Program-made: the position numbers and the translations under genes | In this document: piece by piece, positions 7,606 to 15,427 of the stretch | Position numbering within the stretch: the stretch's first letter is position 1 | Layout of the letters: the number at the start of each line of letters is the position of its first letter | DNA from: Prevotella sp. | GTDB lineage: Bacteria > Bacteroidota > Bacteroidia > Bacteroidales > Bacteroidaceae | Assembly (NCBI GenBank): GCA_016291085.1 | Contig: JAEEVW010000009.1 | Span: 1-64,000, forward strand | Length of the DNA: 64,000 nt | Direction: 5' to 3' | Notes under the pieces: model-generated | What the model was told of the DNA's origin: nothing | The model's input: only the letters and a program-made list of their open reading frames with translations | Database searches by the model: none

Positions 7606-8658
7606 TCAAATATCACTGACCTTCGACAAGAACCGACGAATGATATCCGGGCAATCGGAATGGGTTTTGCGATAGGCCTTGGCGGCATCGCGATATTTAG
7701 GCTTGCGGGTTACTACAAACAGTGCTACCATCAGATAGGCTTCCGTGGCGGTACGAGCCTCGGTGACACCCTCGAGCCACTGCTGCAGCTGCGCCTTATA
7801 GCGGTCGCGGGCCTCAGCCTCGAAAAGCAAATAGCTGCACAAGAGCATCAGTGCCGTGAAGCGCTGATGGTCGTCAGTATCGGGCATCTGCATGTTGGCA
7901 TAGCTCAGCAGGCGCAACAGGCGCGAACGGTCATTGATGACCTTCTGCGGAGCCTTCTCGCGGTACTTGTGACCGAGGATGTTGACCATCTCATTCTCGA
8001 AGTTCTCGATGAGGTTACCACTGAGCAGGCGGCCGCGTTCCTCGTCGGCAAACAGCACATCGCCATCGTGAAGATCCTCGAACTTAACACTTTTCGTCCG
8101 GTTCATGATATTTACACCTACCGTCATAACCAAACGACCTTTTTTGTAAGCAATCTTCTCGACTTTGCCAATCTTGCCGCGCCACGGGTCGAACTGCAGA
8201 ATGACCGTGTCGCCCACCGCCATATCGCCAATGGGCTGACCGAAGAAGAACTTCAGCTGACGGCTCTGCAGTGTCGTGCGCAACTGTTGCATCTCGCTAT
8301 CGGATATGGTGACCACATGGCCATTGGTATCGCGATAGTGATGCAGATGGGAACGGGCACCGGCATTCCACTCGGAATTGACGATGTCGTGGATGCGCTG
8401 TTCAGAGACATGCACAAAGACAAAGCTGCGCAGGTCTTCACGCAACTCATCATCGGTGGAGGGTCGCAGGAACTGATACGGTACGAAGAAATCGTAGGAC
8501 GGCAGCGGTTGTGCTCCATCCTTCAGTAATTCACCACGACTGTCTTTCAACAGCATGGTCTCGATCCACCGGGGATTCTGGTGAACCATGACATACCAGC
8601 GCTGGCCGGCAGTCATCTGCGTATCGTTATTCGTATCGTTCTGTTCTGTCATATGCAC
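7606..8658 (-). CDS. NusG-like (UpxY/RfaH-type) transcription regulator with long C-terminal extension
   Basis: The N-terminal 110 residues have the NusG pattern (GQRWYVMVHQNPRWIE, later YDFFVPYQFLR and DLRSFVFVHV). A KOW-like segment, VGDTVILQFDPWRGKIGKV, follows near residues 145-165. Bacteroidetes use such paralogues as operon-specific antiterminators, usually for capsule loci. This one is 350 residues, about twice the usual length, with a helical C-terminal domain (EAEARDRYKAQLQQWLEGV, EAYLMVALF). No polysaccharide locus is nearby. A roughly 200-nt leader with its own promoter precedes it. Regulatory function is likely; its target is unknown. Confidence 0.75.
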   Translation of the reverse strand: MHMTEQNDTNNDTQMTAGQRWYVMVHQNPRWIETMLLKDSRGELLKDGAQPLPSYDFFVPYQFLRPSTDDELREDLRSFVFVHVSEQRIHDIVNSEWNAGARSHLHHYRDTNGHVVTISDSEMQQLRTTLQSRQLKFFFGQPIGDMAVGDTVILQFDPWRGKIGKVEKIAYKKGRLVMTVGVNIMNRTKSVKFEDLHDGDVLFADEERGRLLSGNLIENFENEMVNILGHKYREKAPQKVINDRSRLLRLLSYANMQMPDTDDHQRFTALMLLCSYLLFEAEARDRYKAQLQQWLEGVTEARTATEAYLMVALFVVTRKPKYRDAAKAYRKTHSDCPDIIRRFLSKVSDI

Positions 8659-8936
8659 TTCTTGTCCTTGTCCGGAAAGGCTATGCCTCCCAGAGATAAT
8701 TAACTGATAGTAAACACGTTACATATCATCCATTGGTTTGCCTGCACTTGCGAAGTCCTGAGTAATTCCACAAGGGGAATCCCCTTTCGACAGCAGGGTC
8801 ACCTGTCTTCTGCACACACCAAAAACTTCCTGTTAAGGAATGGTAGGTGCAGAAATCGTGTGCAAAGGTACAAATATTATTTCATATATTACGTTTTGTC
8901 GGGAGAAAAAATGCATTTTTTATAAAAAAAATGCAA
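8659..8936 (-). promoter_or_regulatory. leader and promoter region of the NusG-like gene
   Basis: TACCTTTG on the minus strand (8863-8870) is a -7 box about 205 bp upstream of the start codon. The long untranslated leader contains the hairpin AAGGGG-AAT-CCCCTT (8772-8786). Long leaders are common for UpxY-type genes. Confidence 0.5.
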
Positions 8937-8962
8937 AAATCCCGAGATTGCTCTCGGGATTT
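8924..8962 (-). terminator. terminator of tRNA-Asn
   Basis: AAATCCCGAG (8937-8946) pairs with CTCGGGATTT (8953-8962) across a 6-nt loop. On the minus strand the hairpin is followed by a T-rich run. Confidence 0.75.
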
Positions 8963-8963
8963 G

Positions 8964-9037
8964 CGCTTCAGGATGGGCTTGAACCAACGACCCCCTGATT
9001 AACAGTCAGGTGCTCTAACCAACTGAGCTACTGAAGC
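8964..9037 (-). tRNA. tRNA-Asn (anticodon GTT)
   Basis: The minus strand folds as a cloverleaf: acceptor GCTTCAG/CTGAAGC, D-loop AGCTCAGTTGGTTAGAGC, anticodon loop CTGTTAA, T-loop GGTTCAAGCCC and discriminator G. The CCA end is not encoded. A rho-independent terminator follows. Confidence 0.95.
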
Positions 9038-9177
9038 AGGAAAATGCGCCTCATGTTTGATTTGCGGGTGCAAAGGTAATATGTTTTTTCGAATCTCGCA
9101 AACTTTTTGGCGAAAAATTTCACATCAAGCGCAAAAATTCTTATTTTCAGGGCAAAAACAGGGATAATTTTATGGTT

Positions 9178-9320
9178 TTTGAACACGGATTACACGGATG
9201 AAACGGATTTTTTAGGTCACGCAGATTGCAACTCCACACTTATACCTTCAGGTGTGAGAAATCGCAGAAAGCGCAGAAATATTAACCGCACACAGATCGC
9301 ACATATCACACAGATTATGA
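9178..9320. repeat. degenerate ACGGATTACACGGAT-type intergenic repeat
   Basis: GAACACGGATTACACGGAT is followed by GAAACGGAT, CACGCAGATTGC, AAATCGCAGAAAGCGCAGAA, and CACACAGATCGCACATATC. The pattern of short CACGGAT/CACAGAT units is a dispersed non-coding repeat and not a gene, although a short frame is open across it. Confidence 0.55.
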
Positions 9321-9321
9321 C

Positions 9322-11415
9322 TCAATTATTTGCGTGAGCTGGTTGGGTAGCCCGAATGAAATAGAGGATGAGCAGGATATACGCCACGAGGGAACAGAGT
9401 TCGGAGAGGGGATTGGTCCACCAGGTGGTGTAATCGAACTGGATGCCACCAAAGCGCAACAGGGCACTGATGACCCCCATGAGGGCTCCACCGGCAATGA
9501 AACCAGAGGCGATGAGGTTGCCTTTCTCGCCACGGGCTTTGTTGGTGGTCTCGTCCTTGGAACGCGAGGTAACATACCAGCTGATGGCACCGCCGATGAC
9601 CAGGGGGACATTGAGTTCCATGGGGATGAACATACCCAAGGCAAAGGCCAGGGCGGGAACCTTGCACAGCGTGAGCACCACGGCAATGACGGCACCAATG
9701 GCGTATAACGGCCAGGGGGCCCCTACCCCATTCATCAGCGGATCGATGACAGCCGCCATGGCATTGGCCTGTGGGGCAGCCAGTGTACCAGAGGCGAAGC
9801 CGTAGGTTTCGTTGAGCAGCATCATGACACCACCCACGGTAGCTGCACTGACCAGTGTGCCCAGGAACTTCCACGTCTGTTGTTTGCGGGGCTCCGTACC
9901 ACACCAGTAACCGATTTTCAGGTCGGTGATGAATGAGCCCGCCATCGAGAGGGCCGTACATACCACACCACCCATGATGAGTGCTGCCACCATACCGCCC
10001 GTACCTTTCAGACCCACAGCGACCATGACCACCGAGGCCAGAATGAGCGTCATGAGCGTCATGCCCGACACTGGGTTCGAGCCCACAATGGCAATGGCAT
10101 TCGCTGCCACGGTGGTAAACAGGAAGGCAATGACGGCCGTCAGGATGATGGCCACAGCCGCAAAGAGCAGGTTGCCATCCATCACCCCAAACCAGAAGAA
10201 CAGGAAGGTGAGGACCAGGGTAACGATAGAGGCGATGGCAATGAAGCGGAAGGGGAGGTCGGGAGAGGAGCCCGACGGAAAACCGTCGGGAGTAGTGGCT
10301 GAGGAAGCGGGGGAACCGCCAGGCATAGTGGCGGGGGAAGCGGCAGCCCCAGCGACAGAATCGCTGGGCACAGAACCCTTTGTGGCGAGACCCACGGCAC
10401 TCTTAATGACGCCCCACGATTTGATGATGCCAATGATGCCTGCCATGGCGATGGCACCAATGCCTATCGATTTACCATAAGAGGTAAAAATATGTTCGGG
10501 GGACATGTCGCCCACAGCAGTCGTGATGGCGGGGTTCCACTGGTTGAGCACCTCACCGCCAAAGAGCAGGGCCATGCCGGGCACCACGAGCCACCAGACA
10601 AACAGCGAGCCCAGCGTGATGATGAGGGCATAGCGGAAACCGATGATATAACCCAAACCCAACACGGCAGCACCAGTATTGTTTTTAAACACCAGTTTGG
10701 CCTTTTCAGCCAGGTCGTCGCCAAAGGGAATCATGCGCGAGGTGACATTTTCGTTCCACCAGCCAAAGGTGGCCACGATGAAATCGTAGAGGCCGCCCAC
10801 GAGACCGGCAATGAGCAGGGGGCGCGCCTGGGAGGGCTGATGGCTGAGGGCTGAAGGCTGGGAGGAAGCAGAGGTCCCAGCGACAGAAGCCCCCGATGCT
10901 GATGCATCGAGCACGGTGGCAGAAACGGCGGGGGAACCGCCGTCAGCGGGAACAGCGGGGGCTTCAGAAGCACCGCTTTTCAGGACCTGGGTGGTGGCAG
11001 TGGCTTCCGGGAAGGGGAACTGTTCCTGCGGGGCCTCGACGAAATAGCGACGGAAGGGAATGAGGAACAGAATGCCCAACACGCCACCCAACAGGGAGGC
11101 GATGAAGATCTTCAGGAAGTCGGCACTCATCTCGGGGTACTTCGCCTGCAGGATGTAGATGGCAGGGAGCGTAAAGATGGCGCCAGCGACCACAGCACCC
11201 GAACAGGCACCAATGGACTGAATGATGACGTTTTCGCGAAGGGCATTGCTGCGCTTGGCAGCAGCAGAGACACCTACAGCGATGATGGCAATGGGAATGG
11301 CAGCTTCGAACACCTGGCCGACCTTCAGGCCCAGGTAGGCAGCGGCTGCAGAAAACAGGACAGCCATGAGGACACCCCATGTCACTGACCAGAAATTAAC
11401 TTCGTTTTTTTTCAT
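9322..11415 (-). CDS. OPT-family oligopeptide transporter with two repeat-derived loops
   Basis: A 697-residue polytopic membrane protein. The start MKKNEVNFWSVTWGVLMAVL, AAAAYLGLKVGQVFEAAIPIA and the later FGWWNENVTSRMIPFGDD are characteristic of bacterial OPT transporters, which import oligopeptides or metal chelates. Two loops are unusual. After KSG near residue 150 there is an Ala/Ser/Pro-rich stretch of about 50 residues. A second of about 40 residues follows ATKGSVPSDS near residue 345. Both are encoded by GC-rich hairpin units plus heptamers, and both fall between membrane segments, so they appear to be tolerated insertions. The same hairpins occur in the next gene upstream. Confidence 0.88.
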   Translation of the reverse strand: MKKNEVNFWSVTWGVLMAVLFSAAAAYLGLKVGQVFEAAIPIAIIAVGVSAAAKRSNALRENVIIQSIGACSGAVVAGAIFTLPAIYILQAKYPEMSADFLKIFIASLLGGVLGILFLIPFRRYFVEAPQEQFPFPEATATTQVLKSGASEAPAVPADGGSPAVSATVLDASASGASVAGTSASSQPSALSHQPSQARPLLIAGLVGGLYDFIVATFGWWNENVTSRMIPFGDDLAEKAKLVFKNNTGAAVLGLGYIIGFRYALIITLGSLFVWWLVVPGMALLFGGEVLNQWNPAITTAVGDMSPEHIFTSYGKSIGIGAIAMAGIIGIIKSWGVIKSAVGLATKGSVPSDSVAGAAASPATMPGGSPASSATTPDGFPSGSSPDLPFRFIAIASIVTLVLTFLFFWFGVMDGNLLFAAVAIILTAVIAFLFTTVAANAIAIVGSNPVSGMTLMTLILASVVMVAVGLKGTGGMVAALIMGGVVCTALSMAGSFITDLKIGYWCGTEPRKQQTWKFLGTLVSAATVGGVMMLLNETYGFASGTLAAPQANAMAAVIDPLMNGVGAPWPLYAIGAVIAVVLTLCKVPALAFALGMFIPMELNVPLVIGGAISWYVTSRSKDETTNKARGEKGNLIASGFIAGGALMGVISALLRFGGIQFDYTTWWTNPLSELCSLVAYILLILYFIRATQPAHANN
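10255..10380. repeat. cluster of CGG hairpin units inside the OPT gene
   Basis: CCCGACGG-AAAA-CCGTCGGG (10271-10290) and CCCAGCGA-CAGAA-TCGCTGGG (10348-10368) are perfect 8-bp stems. Between them is GCGGGGGAACCGCC, followed by CATAGTGGC. Each stem is followed by a tail like GTAGTGGC, CATAGTGGC or CACAGAAC. Confidence 0.75.
10834..10943. repeat. heptamers plus CGG hairpins inside the OPT gene
   Basis: GGGCTGA, TGGCTGA, GGGCTGA, AGGCTGG (10834-10861) are followed by CGATGC-TGAT-GCATCG (10894-10909) and ACGGCGG-GGGAA-CCGCCGT (10925-10943). All are translated in the OPT frame as Ser/Ala/Gln/Pro-rich sequence. Confidence 0.7.
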
Positions 11416-11433
11416 ATGATGTTTTTTGTTAGG

Positions 11434-12867
11434 TCACACAGAAAGAGCAGAAATTCTCTCCAGGGCTTCCATGAGGAGAGAGCGGGGGCAGGCGATGTTG
11501 ATACGGAGGTAGCCCTCGCCAGAGACGGGGCCATACATCGTGCCGGGGTTCAGCCAGACGCCGGTTTGCTGGAGGAGGCGGTCGCAATAGGTTGCGACAG
11601 AGTCGCAACAAACAGTGGCGGGAGAGCCCGACGGAGAACCGTCGGGAACAGTGGCTGCAGAAGGCCCAGCGGCAAAACCGCTGGGAGCAATTGCTGCGGA
11701 GACATCGACCCAGACGAGGTAGGTGCCTTCGAGGGGCATAACGCGCCATTGGGGGAGGTGCTGGGCAACGAAATCGCAGAGGGCACGGTAGTTGTCCCAG
11801 AGGTAGCGGTTGAGGGCATCAAGCCAGTCCTCGCTGTCGTTATAGGCGGCCTTGACGGCCTCTGGAGCGAAGGGGTTGACATCGCACACCTCGTTGATAT
11901 TGATGGCGCGGTCTAAGCGTCGACGCGTTTCAGCATCCTGGCAGATGACGTTCGCCATCTGTAGGCCTGCGATGTTAAACGACTTCGAGGGGGAATTGAG
12001 GATGATAGCCTCGGGATCGACCGTGCCCATAGGGACGAAGGTGTTGCCGGGCATGATGAGTTCGCAGTGGATCTCATCACTGACAATACGCACATGGTGC
12101 CGGTGACAGATGTCGGCCATGCGCTGCAGTTCCTCGCGGGTCCAGACGCGGCCTGTGGGGTTGTGAGGATTGCAAAGGAGGAAGACGGTGGTCTTTTCGT
12201 CAGCGCAGAGGGATTCGAAATCATCCCAGGGGATTGAGAATTGAGAATTGACAATTGAGAATTGAGAATTATGATTACATTTTTCAATACTGGACGAGTG
12301 AGAATCCGCTTGGGAGTCATTGCTGCGGGGGAACCGCAACAGGCGGGATTCGTCGGTTTCGGAGACATTGCTGCGGGAGAACCGTAGCACACACTCAGCG
12401 ACTTCGCAGCCGTTGTTGCGGATGCTGGAGAAGAAACAGTTGTAGTCGGGAGAGAGGATGAGGACCTTTTCGCCGGGCATGGTCAGGGCCTTGATGGCTA
12501 CTGACATGGCGGGGACCACACCTGTGGTATAGAGGATCCATTCACGCTGGATGTGCCACTGGTGGCGACGCTTGAACCACGAAATGACGGCTTCGTAGTA
12601 GTCGTCCTGGACATGGGTATAACCAAAGATGGGATGTTCAGCACGACGTTTGATGGCCTCCTGAATGGCAGGGGCTACGGCAAAGTCCATATCAGCCACC
12701 CAGAGGGGAATGAGCGGGCGGGATGCCGCCTGACAGGCGGCCTCAGCGGCAGAACCGCCGAGAACAGAAGACGATGGGGAAGAACCGCTGAGCACAGAAC
12801 AGGGAGAGTCCCATTTGACACAGCCTGTGCCACGACGAGGAATTATTACATCGAAATTGTACTTCAT
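11434..12867 (-). CDS. MalY/PatB-type PLP-dependent C-S lyase/aminotransferase with repeat insertions
   Basis: A fold-type I PLP enzyme. LWVADMDFAVAPAIQEA, the ILYTTGVVPAMSVAIKAL region, CNPHNPTGRVW, VSDEIHCELI and the PLP lysine in SPSKSFNIAGLQMAN identify the MalY/PatB group (cystathionine beta-lyase-like). It is 477 residues instead of about 390. The extra length lies in three blocks absent from the usual fold: near residue 20 (SVLSGSSPSSSVLGGSAA), near 165-210 (with NHNSQFSIVNSQFS) and near 405-435. All are encoded by hairpin units or heptamers. The catalytic motifs are intact, so the enzyme may still work. The start overlaps the upstream DUF3737 gene by 4 bp. Confidence 0.85.
   Translation of the reverse strand: MKYNFDVIIPRRGTGCVKWDSPCSVLSGSSPSSSVLGGSAAEAACQAASRPLIPLWVADMDFAVAPAIQEAIKRRAEHPIFGYTHVQDDYYEAVISWFKRRHQWHIQREWILYTTGVVPAMSVAIKALTMPGEKVLILSPDYNCFFSSIRNNGCEVAECVLRFSRSNVSETDESRLLRFPRSNDSQADSHSSSIEKCNHNSQFSIVNSQFSIPWDDFESLCADEKTTVFLLCNPHNPTGRVWTREELQRMADICHRHHVRIVSDEIHCELIMPGNTFVPMGTVDPEAIILNSPSKSFNIAGLQMANVICQDAETRRRLDRAININEVCDVNPFAPEAVKAAYNDSEDWLDALNRYLWDNYRALCDFVAQHLPQWRVMPLEGTYLVWVDVSAAIAPSGFAAGPSAATVPDGSPSGSPATVCCDSVATYCDRLLQQTGVWLNPGTMYGPVSGEGYLRINIACPRSLLMEALERISALSV
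11591..11685. repeat. three perfect hairpins inside the MalY-type gene
   Basis: GTTGCGAC-AGA-GTCGCAAC (11591-11609), CCCGACGG-AGAA-CCGTCGGG (11627-11646) and CCCAGCGG-CAAAA-CCGCTGGG (11665-11685). The first two are followed by AACAGTGGC-type tails identical in style to those in the OPT gene. Confidence 0.75.
12233..12395. repeat. heptamer array with ATGATTAC end, then two CGG units, inside the MalY-type gene
   Basis: Five units (ATTGAGA, ATTGAGA, ATTGACA, ATTGAGA, ATTGAGA; 12233-12267) end at ATGATTAC (12271-12278). CATTGCTGCGGGGGAACCG and CATTGCTGCGGGAGAACCG follow at about 12318 and 12366. All are read in frame. Confidence 0.7.
12725..12800. repeat. CGG hairpin cluster near the N-terminal end of the MalY-type gene
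   Basis: GCCGCC-TGACA-GGCGGC (12725-12741) overlaps a larger arm, CTCAGCGG (12742-12749), which pairs with CCGCTGAG (12785-12792). Tails AGAACAG and AGCACAGAAC match the other units. Confidence 0.65.
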
Positions 12868-13709
12868 TTTCTTACTTCAATGACGCAGTCGTTGGGTTGG
12901 CGGACGTGGGCATCGATGGTGACGGAACCGATGGAGTCGGCCACGATGTGACCAGAGGTGGGGTTTTTGATGTTCTCGATATGGCCACGGATGTCCGCCT
13001 GGACGGTAGAGTACTCGAAGACACGGTCGCAAGACTTGTCGAAGGTGCAGTTTTCGAGCACGAGGTTGTCGGTATAGCACAGCAGCTGTTCGCCCGTCAG
13101 GTGACAGTTCACCAAGCGTACATTCCTAGAGTGCCAGCCGAGGTATTCGCCATCGAGGTCGGAATCATAAACTGTGACATTCTCGCACTCCCAGAAGGAG
13201 TCCTTGGTGAGAATCTTAGCATGGTGCACCTCGACATTCTTGCAGTACTGGAAGACATACTTAGAATCGCTGTTCAGTCCGTCGACAAAGATGTTCTCGC
13301 TGAACATAAACGGATAGGTACCCCCATGCAGGGTAACATTCTTCAGACGCAAGTCCTTGATTTTCCAGAAGGTCTCATCGGCATCCGTAATATTGACATC
13401 TTCGAGTTCCACATTACGCATCTCGCGGAAGAACTTCGGGCCGTCAATGCGACAGCGACGCATCACCAGGTCGTTGGTATACCAGATAGCCGAGCGCGAG
13501 CCCACCGCAAAGTAGCAGTCCTCGATGAGAGCTCCATCGACATGCCACCAGGGGTACTTGCCATAGAAGCGGCAATTAGCGGCCTGCATGTTCTGGCACT
13601 GTTTGATGCCACTCTCGCCATCGGTGATGATGACATTCTCCAAGCGGAGGTCATGGGTGGCAAAAAGCGGGCGTTCTCCCCCGAATTCTTTGTTTTTGAT
13701 GAGTTCCAT
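12864..13709 (-). CDS. DUF3737 family protein
   Basis: A 281-residue protein built almost entirely of short strands with repeating patterns such as LRLENVIITDG, MRRCRIDG and VRLVNCHLTG, typical of a right-handed beta-helix. Start MELIKNKEFGGERPLFA and the later LIEDCYFAVGSRSAIWYTN match my memory of DUF3737, an uncharacterised family seen in gut Bacteroidetes and Firmicutes. There is no signal peptide, so it is probably cytoplasmic. It sits 3 bp from the permease gene upstream and overlaps the lyase gene downstream by 4 bp, suggesting one operon. Confidence 0.8.
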   Translation of the reverse strand: MELIKNKEFGGERPLFATHDLRLENVIITDGESGIKQCQNMQAANCRFYGKYPWWHVDGALIEDCYFAVGSRSAIWYTNDLVMRRCRIDGPKFFREMRNVELEDVNITDADETFWKIKDLRLKNVTLHGGTYPFMFSENIFVDGLNSDSKYVFQYCKNVEVHHAKILTKDSFWECENVTVYDSDLDGEYLGWHSRNVRLVNCHLTGEQLLCYTDNLVLENCTFDKSCDRVFEYSTVQADIRGHIENIKNPTSGHIVADSIGSVTIDAHVRQPNDCVIEVRK

Positions 13710-13712
13710 AGG

Positions 13713-14942
13713 TTATTTCAAGAGTCGTTTGGAAAAATAGCGTACAGGATACCATACACTGAGGAATCCCACTGCCAGGACAGTGAGGAAAATGAGAATA
13801 ATGTCCGTAGGATGGACACTGACAGGATAGGCATCGACCACGAAGGAGCCCTCGGAAGACCCCAGGCGAACTATGCCATACTGTTGTTGCAGCCAGCAGA
13901 GCAAGAGTCCGATGGCGATACCAATCACAGCTCCGATGGCACTGATCATTCGTCCTTCGAACAAGAAGATACGCGTTATCTGACTGTCGGAAGCCCCTAA
14001 GTTACGCAGTGTCACCACATCGTCGCGCTTGTCGATGATGAGCATCGATAGTGAACCGATGATGTTGAAACACGCTATCATGAGGATAAAGGTCAGGAAA
14101 ACATAGGCAATGAGTTTCTCTATTTTCATGATGCGGAACGTGTCCTCCTGCTGTTCATAGCGGTCGCGCACCAGATACTGGTCACCAGCCAGCTGTTGCA
14201 TCTCTTTTTTCACCTGATCGAAATCACTGCCCGGCTTCAGGCGCAGCTCCAACGAAGAGAGCATGCCATCTTGCGCAAACAGTTTTCGCGTGAAATAGAT
14301 ACTGGTCAGAATGTAGTTCTTGTCGTATTTGCCCTGTTTCATGGCAAAGACAACTCCCGGTGAGTATAGTTCATCCTCGACAAAGCCCTCCATGGGATTG
14401 GCCATATCGAGCTGTCCCTCACGCTGAGGGGCATAAATCTTCAGCGGTTTCTCATACGTATAGCCCATGCCCAGCAGATAGGCCACGCCCAATCCAGGAA
14501 TGCCGTAGTTCATATCGGCAGCATGGAGTTCGAAGCTGCCATCACCCTCGAGAATCTCACGGATATGCGTCAGCTGATCAAAATTATCCTCTACCCCTTT
14601 GACCTTCACCATTACCTGATGGTCACCATAGACCGCCAGCGCCTGGTCCTCGAGACATTCCGTAGCCACCTCGACAGCATCCATCTGACGTATCTTGGTC
14701 AGGATAGGATCATCGGCAGGAGCCACCTTGCCCTTTACCGGTGTCACCTTGAGCTGAGGGTCCATCTGGGTAAAAAACGATGCCACCATGTCGTGGAACC
14801 CGTTGAACACGCTCAACGTCACCACCAGGGCCATTGTAGCCACTGCCACCCCTATGACTGAGATGGCACTGATGACATTGATGGCGTGAGTAGATTTCTT
14901 CGAAAAGAGATACCGCCGGGCGATGTAGAAGGGAAAATTCAA
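13713..14942 (-). CDS. LolC/LolE-like ABC permease (FtsX fold), TTG start
   Basis: A 409-residue permease with one N-terminal membrane segment (HAINVISAISVIGVAVATMA), a large periplasmic domain, and three C-terminal membrane segments. The C-terminal DDVVTLRNLGASDSQI is the FtsX/LolCE signature. Such proteins extract lipoproteins or drive periplasmic processes with a partner ATPase, which is not nearby. The start is odd: the conserved beginning NFPFYIARRYLFSKK is preceded by TTG, not ATG, and that TTG is exactly where a seven-unit heptamer array begins. No in-frame ATG exists upstream within the array. The array may have replaced the original start context. Confidence 0.85.
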   Translation of the reverse strand: MNFPFYIARRYLFSKKSTHAINVISAISVIGVAVATMALVVTLSVFNGFHDMVASFFTQMDPQLKVTPVKGKVAPADDPILTKIRQMDAVEVATECLEDQALAVYGDHQVMVKVKGVEDNFDQLTHIREILEGDGSFELHAADMNYGIPGLGVAYLLGMGYTYEKPLKIYAPQREGQLDMANPMEGFVEDELYSPGVVFAMKQGKYDKNYILTSIYFTRKLFAQDGMLSSLELRLKPGSDFDQVKKEMQQLAGDQYLVRDRYEQQEDTFRIMKIEKLIAYVFLTFILMIACFNIIGSLSMLIIDKRDDVVTLRNLGASDSQITRIFLFEGRMISAIGAVIGIAIGLLLCWLQQQYGIVRLGSSEGSFVVDAYPVSVHPTDIILIFLTVLAVGFLSVWYPVRYFSKRLLK

Positions 14943-15003
14943 AGTTGAAAGTTGAAAGTTGAAAGGTGAAAGTTGAGAGGTGAGAGGTGAGAGATATGAT
15001 TAC
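14943..15003. repeat. heptamer array between the permease gene and rbfA
   Basis: GTTGAAA three times, GGTGAAA, GTTGAGA and GGTGAGA twice (14944-14992), ending at ATGATTAC (14996-15003). The array fills the whole gap, touching the start codon of one gene and the stop codon of the other. Confidence 0.8.
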
Positions 15004-15335
15004 TTCTTCAGCAGTTCGTCGATGCGGTCGATGTAGTCGAGGGAGTCATCGATAAAGAAGCGCAGTTCCGGAATGATGCGCAACTGATAACGTACACGCG
15101 TTCCCAGTTCATAACGGATCTGTTTCTCATTCTTCGTAATGTTCTGAATAAGTTCCTCCGCCTTTTCCGAGGGGAAGATGCTGAGATAGGCCGTGCAGAT
15201 GCTGAGGTCAGGGCTCACCTTGACCCTCGTCACGCTGACCATCACCCCATGTAAGGAGCGCGTCTGCTCCTGAAAGATAACACTCAGTTCCTTCTGAAGC
15301 AGACGCGCAATTTTGTTTTGTCTGGTCTCTTGCAT
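15000..15335 (-). CDS. rbfA: ribosome-binding factor A
   Basis: A 111-residue protein with the RbfA pattern: MQETRQNKIARLLQKELSVI, GVMVSVTRVKVSPDLSICT, a middle helix with IRYELGTRVRYQLRI and the end PELRFFIDDSLDYIDRI. RbfA is a KH-fold factor that binds the 30S subunit and helps 16S rRNA maturation. It lies upstream of the LolC/E-type permease gene, an order I recall from other Bacteroidales. Its stop codon overlaps the end motif of a heptamer array. Confidence 0.93.
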   Translation of the reverse strand: MQETRQNKIARLLQKELSVIFQEQTRSLHGVMVSVTRVKVSPDLSICTAYLSIFPSEKAEELIQNITKNEKQIRYELGTRVRYQLRIIPELRFFIDDSLDYIDRIDELLKK

Positions 15336-15427
15336 TACTTACTTAATCATTGATTAAAATCAAAGATTGAGTAATGTCGCGACTCGGCCATGCTCAAACA
15401 TCGTTTGGCATGGTCCTCGCTGCTCCA

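Noticed and set aside
7366..8529. 387-codon plus-strand frame
   Set aside because: Antisense shadow of the NusG-like gene, which has clear domain motifs on the minus strand.
9107..9337. 76-codon plus-strand frame
   Set aside because: It consists mainly of degenerate CACGGAT/CACAGAT repeat units and overlaps the 3' end of the OPT gene; composition is not gene-like.
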